Below, piece after piece: positions 1 to 7,802 of a DNA stretch of 64,000 bases. The stretch comes from an uncultured Streptococcus sp. (GTDB lineage: Bacteria > Bacillota > Bacilli > Lactobacillales > Streptococcaceae), in NCBI RefSeq assembly GCF_905372115.1, contig NZ_CAJPNR010000003.1, forward strand, positions 54,651 to 118,650, read 5' to 3'. The translations under genes were made by a program, and so were the position numbers. The notes under the pieces are model-generated. The model was not told where the DNA came from, made no database searches, and saw only the letters and a program-made list of their open reading frames with translations. The number at the start of each line of letters is the position of its first letter. Positions within the stretch are counted from its first letter, which is position 1.

Positions 1-1
1 C

Positions 2-493
2 TACCAGCTGGACCGCCTTAAGCTTTGGCTGCCGGTCATCAAGGGGCCGATGCAGAAGATTGTCACTGCTCGCTTTGCCAGTACCTTGGCTATCCTGACC
101 AGCGCAGGTATCCCTTTGGTCGAGGCCATTGAGTCTGCTGCTGCAACGACCAACAACGCTGTCGTCATTGAAAAGATGAAGATCGCTAATGAAGGTCTGC
201 AAAAAGGGGAACGTCTGACAGGGATGATTACCGCAACCGGTCTCTTCCCCCCTATGATGCTCTCGATGGTCAAGATTGGTGAGGAGTCCGGGTCTCTGGA
301 GTCCATGCTGGTCAAGACATCCGATTATTATGAAGAAGAGCTTGAAACAGCTATTAAGCAACTGCTCTCACTCTTGGAGCCAGCCATGATCATCGTCATG
401 GGGGTTATCATCGGAGGTATCGTTGCCTCTGTCATGCTGCCAATGTTTGAGCTTGCTCACGCTGTGGATGCAGGATCTGGAGCTGACCAGTAG
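2..493 (+). CDS. pilG: Type IV pilus platform protein PilG (GspF/PilC family), C-terminal part
   Basis: The gene is cut by the left edge of the window; 163 residues and the stop are visible. It reads as the second half of a GspF/PilC-family inner-membrane platform protein, on which the extension and retraction ATPases act to insert or remove pilins. Visible family features are the LPVIKGP stretch near the edge, the TSAGIPLVEAIE segment, the KIGEESGSLE motif and a C-terminal hydrophobic helix (about AMIIVMGVIIGGIVASVML). The ATG at 50 is internal, because the frame is open to the edge. It lies directly upstream of the pilin genes, so the motor genes pilT and pilF probably lie to the left (inference). 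Confidence 0.9.
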   Translation, partial: YQLDRLKLWLPVIKGPMQKIVTARFASTLAILTSAGIPLVEAIESAAATTNNAVVIEKMKIANEGLQKGERLTGMITATGLFPPMMLSMVKIGEESGSLESMLVKTSDYYEEELETAIKQLLSLLEPAMIIVMGVIIGGIVASVMLPMFELAHAVDAGSGADQ

Positions 494-566
494 GAAGGCG
501 CTTCAGAAAAGTTTAGGAGATAGCAGGGCAACTGCTCTGCACAAAAAGTTAGGAAATCGTTCTGAT

Positions 567-620
567 GCTGGGAGTTTGTAGGGTCTCCCAGCTAGGAACA
601 AAACAAATGCCCCTGTGGGC
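567..620 (+). promoter_or_regulatory. Two hairpins in the leader of the first major pilin gene
   Basis: GCTGGGAG at 567-574 pairs perfectly with CTCCCAGC at 585-592. A small GCCC/GGGC hairpin with a CTGT loop follows at 609-620. Neither is followed by a T-run, so they do not look like terminators. They lie between pilG and the first pilE and could mark RNA processing or stabilise the abundant pilin message (inference). The small hairpin sequence recurs almost exactly before rplX at 57361-57374. Confidence 0.5.
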
Positions 621-661
621 GAAAATAGTAAAAATTGTGAAAAAATAGGAGATCTATTCAA

Positions 662-1123
662 ATGTTAAACAAATTGCAAAAATTCCGTCAGGATTTGAAG
701 AAAAAAGGTAAAGGTTTTACCTTGGTTGAGTTGATCGTGGTAATTATCATTATCGCTATCATTGCAGCTGTAGCGATTCCAGCTATCACTTCTTTCCAAG
801 ACAACGCTCGTAAGAGCCGTATCCAGTCTGAACACCGTGAATTGGTATCAGCTATCCAGTCTTATATCGGAGCACAAGATGATCCATCAGATGTTAAGGA
901 TATTACCATTGAAAAACTGGCGCCATACATTTCTAAAAATTCCGCTAAAAAAGATGCCTCTACCATTGTAGAAAGCTTAGCTAAGAATGGTGAGAATACA
1001 GCCCATGTTATTTCTGGCAATAAGCTGACTTCAACCTTTATCCCATCTGGTAAAACTGCTAGTGATACTGGAGCTAAAACTTGGGAATACGACTGGACAT
1101 CAGCTGGTGTGAATTCTAACTAG
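662..1123 (+). CDS. pilE: Type IV major pilin PilE, copy 1
   Basis: This is a 153-residue prepilin. It has a charged class III leader ending KKGKG, cut by PilD before the phenylalanine of FTLVE. A long hydrophobic helix (LVELIVVIIIIAIIAAVAI) follows, with the conserved Glu at mature position 5, then a helical segment rich in charged residues and a globular C-terminal domain. Mature length is about 135 residues. An AGGAG Shine-Dalgarno precedes the ATG. The first 110 residues are identical to copy 3 (1797-2255); only the last 43 or so differ. Pilins of this type polymerise into the pilus shaft. In S. sanguinis two major pilins are described; here there are three tandem genes. Confidence 0.93.
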   Translation: MLNKLQKFRQDLKKKGKGFTLVELIVVIIIIAIIAAVAIPAITSFQDNARKSRIQSEHRELVSAIQSYIGAQDDPSDVKDITIEKLAPYISKNSAKKDASTIVESLAKNGENTAHVISGNKLTSTFIPSGKTASDTGAKTWEYDWTSAGVNSN

Positions 1124-1267
1124 GGATAACATGTCTAGTTAGGCAATTTCAGAAAGTGGCAATACTTATCAAATCATCTAAGAAAAGATGAATTAAAACC
1201 CTACATTTGAGAGATATTTAAAAAAGGTTGCTCAGCAGCCCTTGTGAAAAAGAATTAGGAGAAGTTA

Positions 1268-1723
1268 GTGCTCAACAAATTGCAAAAATTTCGTCATAAT
1301 TTTAAAAAAAGCAAAGGTTTTACCTTGGTTGAGTTGATTGTGGTCATCATCATTATCGCGATTATCACAGCTGTAGCGGTTCCGGCTCTCACTTCCTTCC
1401 AAGATAACGCTCGTAAGAGCCGTATCCAATCAGAGCACCGTGAGTTGGCAACTGCTATTCAGTCTTATATCGGATCGCAGGATGAACCAGAAACTGTAAC
1501 ATCAATTACAATGGAACAACTGGCACCCTATATTTCTAAAAATTCCAAGGGAGATTCAACTAAAATTATGGATGCCCTTGCTAAAAATGATAAAGAGCCG
1601 GCTCATAAAATTGATGGGACAACCTTGGTTTCGACCTTCCACCCCTCAGGAGCAGGAACTGATAAAACCAAGGACAAAACTTGGCTTTACGATTGGAGAT
1701 ATAGTAGTTCAAATACCAACTAA
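1268..1723 (+). CDS. pilE: Type IV major pilin PilE, copy 2 (divergent paralogue)
   Basis: This 151-residue prepilin starts at GTG behind AGGAGAAG. Its leader ends KKSKG before FTLVE, and Glu5 and the hydrophobic N-terminal helix are conserved. Of the three tandem pilins it is the most divergent: the leader differs (RHNFKKSKG instead of RQDLKKKGKG) and so do many residues of the globular domain. The shared block SFQDNARKSRIQSEHREL shows common ancestry by duplication. It probably co-polymerises with the other copies, as the two major pilins of S. sanguinis do (family knowledge plus inference). Confidence 0.92.
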   Translation: MLNKLQKFRHNFKKSKGFTLVELIVVIIIIAIITAVAVPALTSFQDNARKSRIQSEHRELATAIQSYIGSQDEPETVTSITMEQLAPYISKNSKGDSTKIMDALAKNDKEPAHKIDGTTLVSTFHPSGAGTDKTKDKTWLYDWRYSSSNTN

Positions 1724-1796
1724 TTAAATGTAATTTAAAAGTTAAGCTGATATTCAGTGAATAATAAAGATAAAAAGAAAATAGGAGAATATTTAA

Positions 1797-2255
1797 ATGT
1801 TAAACAAATTGCAAAAATTCCGTCAGGACTTGAAGAAAAAAGGTAAAGGTTTTACCTTGGTTGAGTTGATTGTGGTAATTATCATTATCGCTATCATTGC
1901 AGCTGTGGCTATCCCAGCTATCACTTCCTTCCAAGATAATGCTCGTAAGAGCCGTATCCAGTCTGAACACCGTGAGCTGGTATCAGCAATCCAGTCTTAT
2001 ATCGGAGCTCAGGATGACCCATCAGACGTTAAGGATATTACCATTGAAAAACTGGCGCCATACATTTCTAAAAATTCCGCTAAAAAAGATGCCTCTACCA
2101 TTGTAGAAAGCTTAGCTAAGAATGGTACTGCATCTGCCCATGAGATTAAAGGAACAGAGCTAATTTCTACCTTCAAGCCATCAGGTGCTAAGGATGCTTC
2201 AAAAGATAAAGTATGGAAGTATGACTGGTCATCAGCTGGTGTAAATGCTAACTAG
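1797..2255 (+). CDS. pilE: Type IV major pilin PilE, copy 3
   Basis: This 152-residue prepilin is nearly identical to copy 1. Residues 1-110 match exactly, covering the leader, the N-terminal helix and most of the alpha-beta region. The C-terminal 42 or so residues differ (for example TASAHEIKG against ENTAHVISG). At DNA level, 2028-2126 is identical to 893-991 over 99 bases, while the upstream part differs at several silent sites. That pattern fits recent gene conversion between the two copies. Start: ATG behind AGGAG. Strong hairpins after the stop separate it from the minor pilin genes. Confidence 0.92.
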   Translation: MLNKLQKFRQDLKKKGKGFTLVELIVVIIIIAIIAAVAIPAITSFQDNARKSRIQSEHRELVSAIQSYIGAQDDPSDVKDITIEKLAPYISKNSAKKDASTIVESLAKNGTASAHEIKGTELISTFKPSGAKDASKDKVWKYDWSSAGVNAN

Positions 2256-2270
2256 AGATAGGTTCTCTAC

Positions 2271-2338
2271 TCCGACTGCTTCGGCAGTCGGATATTACCA
2301 AAGTAGTTGTCAGATTGTGACAACTATTTTGGCAATAT
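2271..2338 (+). terminator. Tandem hairpins between major and minor pilin genes
   Basis: The first hairpin is a perfect 9-bp stem, TCCGACTGC/GCAGTCGGA, with a TTCG tetraloop (2271-2292). It is directly followed by a much longer stem: left arm 2292-2312 and right arm 2318-2338 around a GATTG loop, with one A-C mismatch and one G-T pair. There is no clean T-run after either. They probably act as a partial terminator or as an RNA processing and stabilising structure that keeps pilE transcripts more abundant than pilABC (inference). Confidence 0.6.
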
Positions 2339-2368
2339 CAAAAGTAGAAGTATTAGGAGAGTAATAAA

Positions 2369-2857
2369 ATGAAAGGGAAAAAAAGACAGGGTTCAACCTT
2401 GCCCATGGTCATTGTAACCATTGTGATTCTGGTTGCTATGATTGGGATTTTAGCTTCTATCGTGGATACGGGGCAGACACAGACTCAGCGTATGTATAGC
2501 TATCTCAAAGCTAAATATGTGGCAACATCTGGTTCGCAGTTGGCTTTGGGAGCTTATTTTGAGCCTCAAAACGGAAATCCCTCATCGCTCAATACAGAGT
2601 TTAGAAATCGAGCTGAAGGTCGGTCGCGTTCAACTGAACCTATTACTGCAACCCATACTTTCAAGGATGGAGGCGTAGCTGAGATTGAAATGACAGGGAA
2701 GTTTGATGGAAATGGTTCCGAAAATTACAATGTCACCATTAAATCTAAGTCTAAATTACCTGGTAGCAGTGATTATTATGAACATGTTGTCATTTTTAAC
2801 TGGTCAACCAGCGGTATTCGCTCAGAAGAAGGTCACTTGGTTTCGGCTCAGAAATGA
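2369..2857 (+). CDS. pilA: Minor pilin PilA with atypical leader
   Basis: This 162-residue protein has a short basic leader (MKGKKRQG), followed by STLPMVIVTIVILVAMIGIL and a small soluble domain. The position and sequence match the PilA minor pilin of S. sanguinis T4P. The processing site is non-canonical: the mature protein would begin Ser-Thr-Leu-Pro-Met, so the usual Glu5 is absent and Pro is at position 4. A residue other than Glu5 suggests a special place in the filament, such as the tip or initiation complex (inference). It sits between the pilE hairpins and pilB, with an AGGAG Shine-Dalgarno. Confidence 0.8.
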   Translation: MKGKKRQGSTLPMVIVTIVILVAMIGILASIVDTGQTQTQRMYSYLKAKYVATSGSQLALGAYFEPQNGNPSSLNTEFRNRAEGRSRSTEPITATHTFKDGGVAEIEMTGKFDGNGSENYNVTIKSKSKLPGSSDYYEHVVIFNWSTSGIRSEEGHLVSAQK

Positions 2858-2873
2858 AAAATAGGTAGGAAAG

Positions 2874-4268
2874 ATGAAACAATTACGCAAAGGGTTTACC
2901 CTAGTCGAGATGATTATGGCCATTATGCTCATGAGCATGATAGCGGTAATTATCGGTATTATATTTAATACTATGTTTTCCAGTCGGGAGTTAATAGAAC
3001 GTGAAGCTAGTATTCAGGCAGAAATGAGAACTTCTATGCAGTATGTTGACCGAACCATTGGAAAAGCTACTTCGGTCTTTATCCTGGATGATAGTAAGTT
3101 TAAAGGAAATAAAGAAGGCCTGACTAAAGAATGGAGCTATATCGGTCTTTCATCTGATGGTAAAAAAGTTCTTAATTATGTTTGGGATAAAAGCAAACAA
3201 GACTGGAAGGTCAGTGAGTTAGGAACTAAATCCCTTTATAATATTAAGTTGGACTTGGAGTTTAAGACTGAAGGTAGCTATCAGGATAACCGCTTGATTA
3301 GCTATAATCTGACAGGGAAATATCCTGATACTAACAATAAGTTGTCTATTGATACAGCTATATCAGCTCTTAATACTAAGCAGGTCTTCTCTAAAGTTGC
3401 TAAAGGCAAGAAAGGAATTGCCTTAGCCTATCGGAACGATCCTATTGAGGGACAGATGAATGTAGCTATTTCTTTTGTTTTTGACAAATCTGGCTCCATG
3501 TCTTGGGATTTGAACGGTAATAATACTAACTATTGGGGCCCTAAAAGCCGGATGAGTATTTTGAAGGACAAAGCCACAATCATGATGAGAGATTTAAAAG
3601 ATATTGGGAATGTCAGTGTTAATCTAGTTTCTTTTTCAATATTGGGTTCTTATGTTCAGAAAGACTTTTCTGAGCTAGACAAGGGGACAACAACTATAGA
3701 AGCAAGCATTAACGCTTTACAGACAGGTGGTGTAACTAATCCAGGGGATGGTCTACGCTATGGTATGATGAGTCTACAAAATCATTCTGCACAGCTTAAA
3801 TACGTTGTTTTGTTGACAGATGGAATCCCTAATGCTTATACTGTGGACACTAATGATACATCTTGGCGTAATCGAAATGTCCAACCCTACTATAATCGTT
3901 GGAGAGAAACAGTTGGGGAATTAGTAACCTTTAATAATGGTCCTTATGATGTAACGACAAATCTAACAACAGATCAAAATCGTGTTTCTTATGACTCTTA
4001 TTCTAATGAAGCACTACGGAAAAAGGCTATTGAATATGCAGGGAAAGTTTCTCAGACCTTTGGTGCAGGAGTTAAGCGTGTCAATGTTATCGGTTTTTCT
4101 GGAGTGCCATCTGAGATTGCTTATGGTGAGGATTTAACGAGAAGTATAGGAAGCGGAGGCATGGAAGCTAAGTATGTACCTGCTGCTGATGAGGCAGCCT
4201 TGCAGCAGACCTTCTCTGATATTAAGAAGCAGATTCAGCAGGATCTTTGGTTTGTATCAGGACCATAG
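2874..4268 (+). CDS. pilB: Minor pilin/adhesin PilB with von Willebrand A domain
   Basis: This 464-residue modular pilin has a short leader (MKQLRKG) and the canonical FTLVEM processing site with Glu5, then a hydrophobic helix and a pilin-like module of roughly 170 residues. A C-terminal vWA domain runs from about residue 195 to 450. The metal-ion-dependent adhesion site is visible as DKSGS at 204-208, a Thr of the GGVTNPGDG segment, and the TDG at 315-317. In S. sanguinis the PilB vWA module binds host proteins such as fibronectin and fibrinogen. It is one of three modular minor pilin genes in a row and is presumably carried at the pilus tip. Confidence 0.88.
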   Translation: MKQLRKGFTLVEMIMAIMLMSMIAVIIGIIFNTMFSSRELIEREASIQAEMRTSMQYVDRTIGKATSVFILDDSKFKGNKEGLTKEWSYIGLSSDGKKVLNYVWDKSKQDWKVSELGTKSLYNIKLDLEFKTEGSYQDNRLISYNLTGKYPDTNNKLSIDTAISALNTKQVFSKVAKGKKGIALAYRNDPIEGQMNVAISFVFDKSGSMSWDLNGNNTNYWGPKSRMSILKDKATIMMRDLKDIGNVSVNLVSFSILGSYVQKDFSELDKGTTTIEASINALQTGGVTNPGDGLRYGMMSLQNHSAQLKYVVLLTDGIPNAYTVDTNDTSWRNRNVQPYYNRWRETVGELVTFNNGPYDVTTNLTTDQNRVSYDSYSNEALRKKAIEYAGKVSQTFGAGVKRVNVIGFSGVPSEIAYGEDLTRSIGSGGMEAKYVPAADEAALQQTFSDIKKQIQQDLWFVSGP

Positions 4269-4280
4269 AAAGGACAAAAG

Positions 4281-5768
4281 ATGAAAGGATTGAAGAAACG
4301 TAAAGGAGTAACTCTGGTTGAGGTCTTGATTTCTCTAGTACTGATAGGTGTTATTACAGCTGGCCTATTGACCTTCTTTGCTGGAAGTTTTGATAATATC
4401 CTCCGTCAGCGGAAGCAGAATACAACAAATTTTGATATTCAGGAGTCTTTTGAAACTCAGCTGGCTGATATTAAGAAAAACAGTGGTAAAGGAACAGAGG
4501 TTGAAACGTTTACTTATCGTGTTGGTACAGGGAACAGTCAAAGCGTCAATGTGACGGGGCAAACCCTATCTTATAAAGAAAAAAATATTCATCTTTTTGC
4601 TGCTAACGAAAAAGAAAGCGTATTGTCAATTCCAGACGATTTACAAGTTCAAATTCCTAATTCCAAGCGGTACTATTATGTTGGTGAAACAACTCCCAGT
4701 GGAGTAGTGGGTTTGAAAGATAGTCAGCAAAATAGTAAAGCTCGAGTTTATACTGAGTCTGGTTGGTTTCTCAGTGATCGCAGTATTGGTTCTGGGGTTT
4801 CTGGTGTTGTACCTGTTGGAACAATCGGCCAAGCAGGAAATGATAGTATTTCTAAAATGGTTTTGCCAGAAATGCCGACTGATTTTCACGAAATATCAAA
4901 GCAGGACACTGGCCGCCGGATTACAGATGAGATGCGAGGCAAATACTTGACCTTCGCTGCCAGAGCTATTAACTCTTACGGTCGTGTTGGTAACTATCAA
5001 GAATCAAAAGATCAGGGGGATAATAGTCGTATATGGGTTATGGGTCTGCCATTGACAAATAAGTTACGGCTCCATACTGATGCAGATTTAGCTTTGCTTA
5101 AAAATGGGAACAAGACTACAAGGATCCCAACAACTGACCGACCTTATGAAAATACTGAGGTTCGCGACTATTTTAACAATGTTCTATATGGTGCAACAAT
5201 CCCGGTTCTTAACTATTATGAGGAGGTGATTAAGCAAACTCGTCAGTTGATTGCTCTGAATGATAATACTATGATGTTTAGCCGAGATGGCAAGAACGGG
5301 ACCATTGATTTCAATACTGGTTATACTACTTCAGTTCTGATAGGTAATCGTCAGCAGACAGGGGCACTTCTGACATATAAGCTGGATAATACCCTGACTT
5401 GGGGTCTCAATCTAGAGAGCGACGGTAGGATTGCTGTTAAAACTGTAGATACTACAGGAGCTAATAACGGTGGTCAGGAATTTATACAGAATATTAAGTT
5501 GGACTATACTAAAGATAATTCTATCCAAGTACGGAGTGCTGTGAAGAACGGCGGTCTAGGAATTGAAATTTTTATTAATGGACAGTTAGTCCATAATAAG
5601 ACACTTACACTGAGACGTGGACAAATAACCCATAACATTGGTAGTGGTCAGATCATTTTTAGTGGCAAAACTTACATCAATGAATTTGCAATTTATATGC
5701 AAAGTTTGAGTGATAGTGATATACAAAAGCTTGCTAAATATTTTAGTGAAAAATACAAGGCGAGCTAA
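4281..5768 (+). CDS. pilC: Minor pilin PilC with LamG/lectin-like C-terminal domain
   Basis: This 495-residue modular pilin has the leader MKGLKKRKG, cut before VTLVEV with Glu5 conserved, then a hydrophobic helix. A long central region carries pilin and linker sequence. The C-terminal 150 or so residues (from about 345) look like a concanavalin A/LamG jelly-roll: GTIDFNTGYTTSVLIGN, LGIEIFINGQLVHNK and a closing INEFAIYMQSLSDSDIQ. This fold commonly binds glycans, and the S. sanguinis PilC lectin module is reported to do so. The gene starts 12 bp after pilB and is co-transcribed with it. The lectin call rests on pattern, not on a search. Confidence 0.82.
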   Translation: MKGLKKRKGVTLVEVLISLVLIGVITAGLLTFFAGSFDNILRQRKQNTTNFDIQESFETQLADIKKNSGKGTEVETFTYRVGTGNSQSVNVTGQTLSYKEKNIHLFAANEKESVLSIPDDLQVQIPNSKRYYYVGETTPSGVVGLKDSQQNSKARVYTESGWFLSDRSIGSGVSGVVPVGTIGQAGNDSISKMVLPEMPTDFHEISKQDTGRRITDEMRGKYLTFAARAINSYGRVGNYQESKDQGDNSRIWVMGLPLTNKLRLHTDADLALLKNGNKTTRIPTTDRPYENTEVRDYFNNVLYGATIPVLNYYEEVIKQTRQLIALNDNTMMFSRDGKNGTIDFNTGYTTSVLIGNRQQTGALLTYKLDNTLTWGLNLESDGRIAVKTVDTTGANNGGQEFIQNIKLDYTKDNSIQVRSAVKNGGLGIEIFINGQLVHNKTLTLRRGQITHNIGSGQIIFSGKTYINEFAIYMQSLSDSDIQKLAKYFSEKYKAS

Positions 5769-5811
5769 TAGGGAAATAGTTTTTAGGAAAAATAAGGGAG
5801 ATTAGGAGATT

Positions 5812-7221
5812 ATGGCAAAAAATATGTTTTCGTCTAAGGGGCGCAGAAGCACTCTGGATGAAGAAGATAATGAGAAAAAGGGCTCATTTTTAGGAAAATT
5901 AAATAAACCGCTCTTCTCATCAAAAGGGAAAAAGAGAGAACACCTTTCTATTCAGGGGGTTCAGATTAAGTCAGATCGTCAGGATGACTTTGACGACGAA
6001 GAAAAGTCAACAGCAAAAGGTAGCTTCCTAACCAAGCTCAACAAGCCACTCTTTTCGAAGAATAGTGGTGACGATTCGTCTGCTAAGCCAGGGAACCGCT
6101 CGCCCTTTGCCAAGAAAGGCAGTGGTGCTGCTAGCCAGCCTGTTACCAGAATGCATGCACCTTACACTATGTTTGGCAAACCAATCAAGGGTAATCTGAT
6201 GGCCATTGACTTCACTGACGAATCAGTCTATCTGGTTGTTGCTAGACAGAAGCGCAATGAGCTGGAGATTATCAAGATGGCATCTGCCAATCTGCCAGAA
6301 GGTGTTGTACTGAATAGTGAGATTATCGACCCGATTACTCTCAAAAATATTATCAGCGACCTGATGGAGCAGCATGCTATCACAGCTAAGTACGCTTTCT
6401 TTGCTCTGGGCAATACCAATATCATCGCTCGTTCGGTTGATGTGGCAGCTAGTGTGCAGAATGATGAGGATATTGAGGGCTTGGTATCTTACGAGCTCCA
6501 GCAATATCTGGATATTGATCCGACTTCTTATGTCATCCAGTTCCAAGAGCAGGAGTCTAATTCAGCTTTTCCGCTTGATGAAGATACTCGCTCACTCATG
6601 GTCTATGCTGTGCCAAAAGGCGTGGTAGAGCAATATCTGGGCTTGGCTGAGAATTTGAAGCTGACACCCTATGTCTTTGACCTTCAATCTAATACCTTTG
6701 AAAAATGGCTGGAACGCGTACAAGCGATTAACAATCGCGCCAAGAAGCTGACCAAGGAAAATGTCGGCATGGTACATCTGAGCAAGAGCTTCATCGGTGT
6801 TTATCTCTACTCAGAAGGCAAGTTTGTGACCAGCAACTATCTCAACCGTGGCTACAAGGACATTCTGAGCTATGCAGACGACGCTAGTCTGCTGCAGAAG
6901 CTTCCAGCGGTGGCTTCAGATGATCTGGATACAGGTCTCTTGAAGCGGGCCTTGGATGAGTGGGTGGCTGATGCTAAGAACCACATTCTCAATACTGAAA
7001 ACTTCTTTAGTGGCTCAACTGGTCTCAACATTGACAGTTTCTATGTCTTTGGTGACCAAGATATCTGCTGGCAGTTGGCAGCTATTCTGAAGCAGAGCAT
7101 GAATCGGGAATTCATCTCAATTGATAATGTAGATTATGAGAATGTATTGTGGGAAGGTTCGGCCGAGTTTAATGCGGAGTTCATTCCAGCTACAGCCATG
7201 TTGATTAGGAGAGCAAACTAA
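5812..7221 (+). CDS. pilM: Type IV pilus assembly protein PilM-like, cytoplasmic actin-fold ATPase
   Basis: This 469-residue cytoplasmic protein is the Gram-positive counterpart of PilM, which has an actin/FtsA-like fold and docks onto the N-terminus of PilN. The domain begins near residue 128 (LMAIDFTDESVYLVVARQ) and runs to the C-terminus. Ahead of it is an unusual, charged, probably disordered 110-residue extension with a duplicated motif, GSFLxKLNKPLFS, at residues 24-36 and 70-82. The FSSKG tail is also repeated. The gene overlaps pilN by one base (TAATG), implying translational coupling. S. sanguinis papers use a different letter for this protein. Confidence 0.83.
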   Translation: MAKNMFSSKGRRSTLDEEDNEKKGSFLGKLNKPLFSSKGKKREHLSIQGVQIKSDRQDDFDDEEKSTAKGSFLTKLNKPLFSKNSGDDSSAKPGNRSPFAKKGSGAASQPVTRMHAPYTMFGKPIKGNLMAIDFTDESVYLVVARQKRNELEIIKMASANLPEGVVLNSEIIDPITLKNIISDLMEQHAITAKYAFFALGNTNIIARSVDVAASVQNDEDIEGLVSYELQQYLDIDPTSYVIQFQEQESNSAFPLDEDTRSLMVYAVPKGVVEQYLGLAENLKLTPYVFDLQSNTFEKWLERVQAINNRAKKLTKENVGMVHLSKSFIGVYLYSEGKFVTSNYLNRGYKDILSYADDASLLQKLPAVASDDLDTGLLKRALDEWVADAKNHILNTENFFSGSTGLNIDSFYVFGDQDICWQLAAILKQSMNREFISIDNVDYENVLWEGSAEFNAEFIPATAMLIRRAN

Positions 7222-7802
7222 TGCGGAGAGATTTAAACTACTTTTCAAAATATCATGTGGCACCGGCTAAAACCAGTCCACTAAAACTTGCTGCTATTTC
7301 CGCTTTTGCTGGGATTGCAGCGATTATGATTGTGCTGATTGGCTTTTTCCAGTTTAGCGCTATGCACCTCCAAGGCGAGATTGACCAAGCGGAGCAGACG
7401 CTCAAGAGTCCAGAAATGGCTCAAGAGCTGAAGGCAGTCTCTGAGACAGAAGACAAGATTGTAACGGTCAAGAATGATCAGGTGCTCTTTGGCAGTCTGG
7501 AAGGCGACTTCCGTCGACTGCACCGAGTAAACAAAGCCTTTATGGACTTCCTTAATAAAAATGTGACACGGGACTTGGTCTTTGATCAGATTAAGATAAA
7601 TAACGACAATGTAGAAATCGTTGGTTCGGCTCAAGAGCAACTTTCCATCGCTAAGTTTGAAGAAGAGCTTCGTAAGTCTGAGAAGTTTAATCACATTTTT
7701 GTGGATAACATTACTCGCGAGGAAAAAGAGAATAATTCAAGATATGTGTTTAACATTAAAATTTTGACGAAGGATGTAGATTTCAATGAAGAACAAAAAT
7801 GA
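7221..7802 (+). CDS. pilN: Type IV pilus assembly protein PilN-like
   Basis: This 193-residue bitopic protein has a short cytoplasmic N-terminus (MRRDLNYFSKYHV), the likely docking peptide for the PilM-like protein. One membrane helix at about residues 24-46 (LAAISAFAGIAAIMIVLIGFF) is followed by a coiled coil and a small ferredoxin-like domain. Size and layout match PilN, which pairs with PilO to form the periplasmic-side alignment complex of T4P. The start codon overlaps the pilM stop (TAATG) behind AGGAGA. The C-terminus overlaps the next gene by 17 bases. Confidence 0.8.
   Translation: MRRDLNYFSKYHVAPAKTSPLKLAAISAFAGIAAIMIVLIGFFQFSAMHLQGEIDQAEQTLKSPEMAQELKAVSETEDKIVTVKNDQVLFGSLEGDFRRLHRVNKAFMDFLNKNVTRDLVFDQIKINNDNVEIVGSAQEQLSIAKFEEELRKSEKFNHIFVDNITREEKENNSRYVFNIKILTKDVDFNEEQK

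Noticed and set aside
7786..7802. Apparent frameshift between the PilN- and PilO-like genes
   Set aside because: The 17-base overlap is a normal coupling of two separate proteins; each has its own N-terminal membrane helix.
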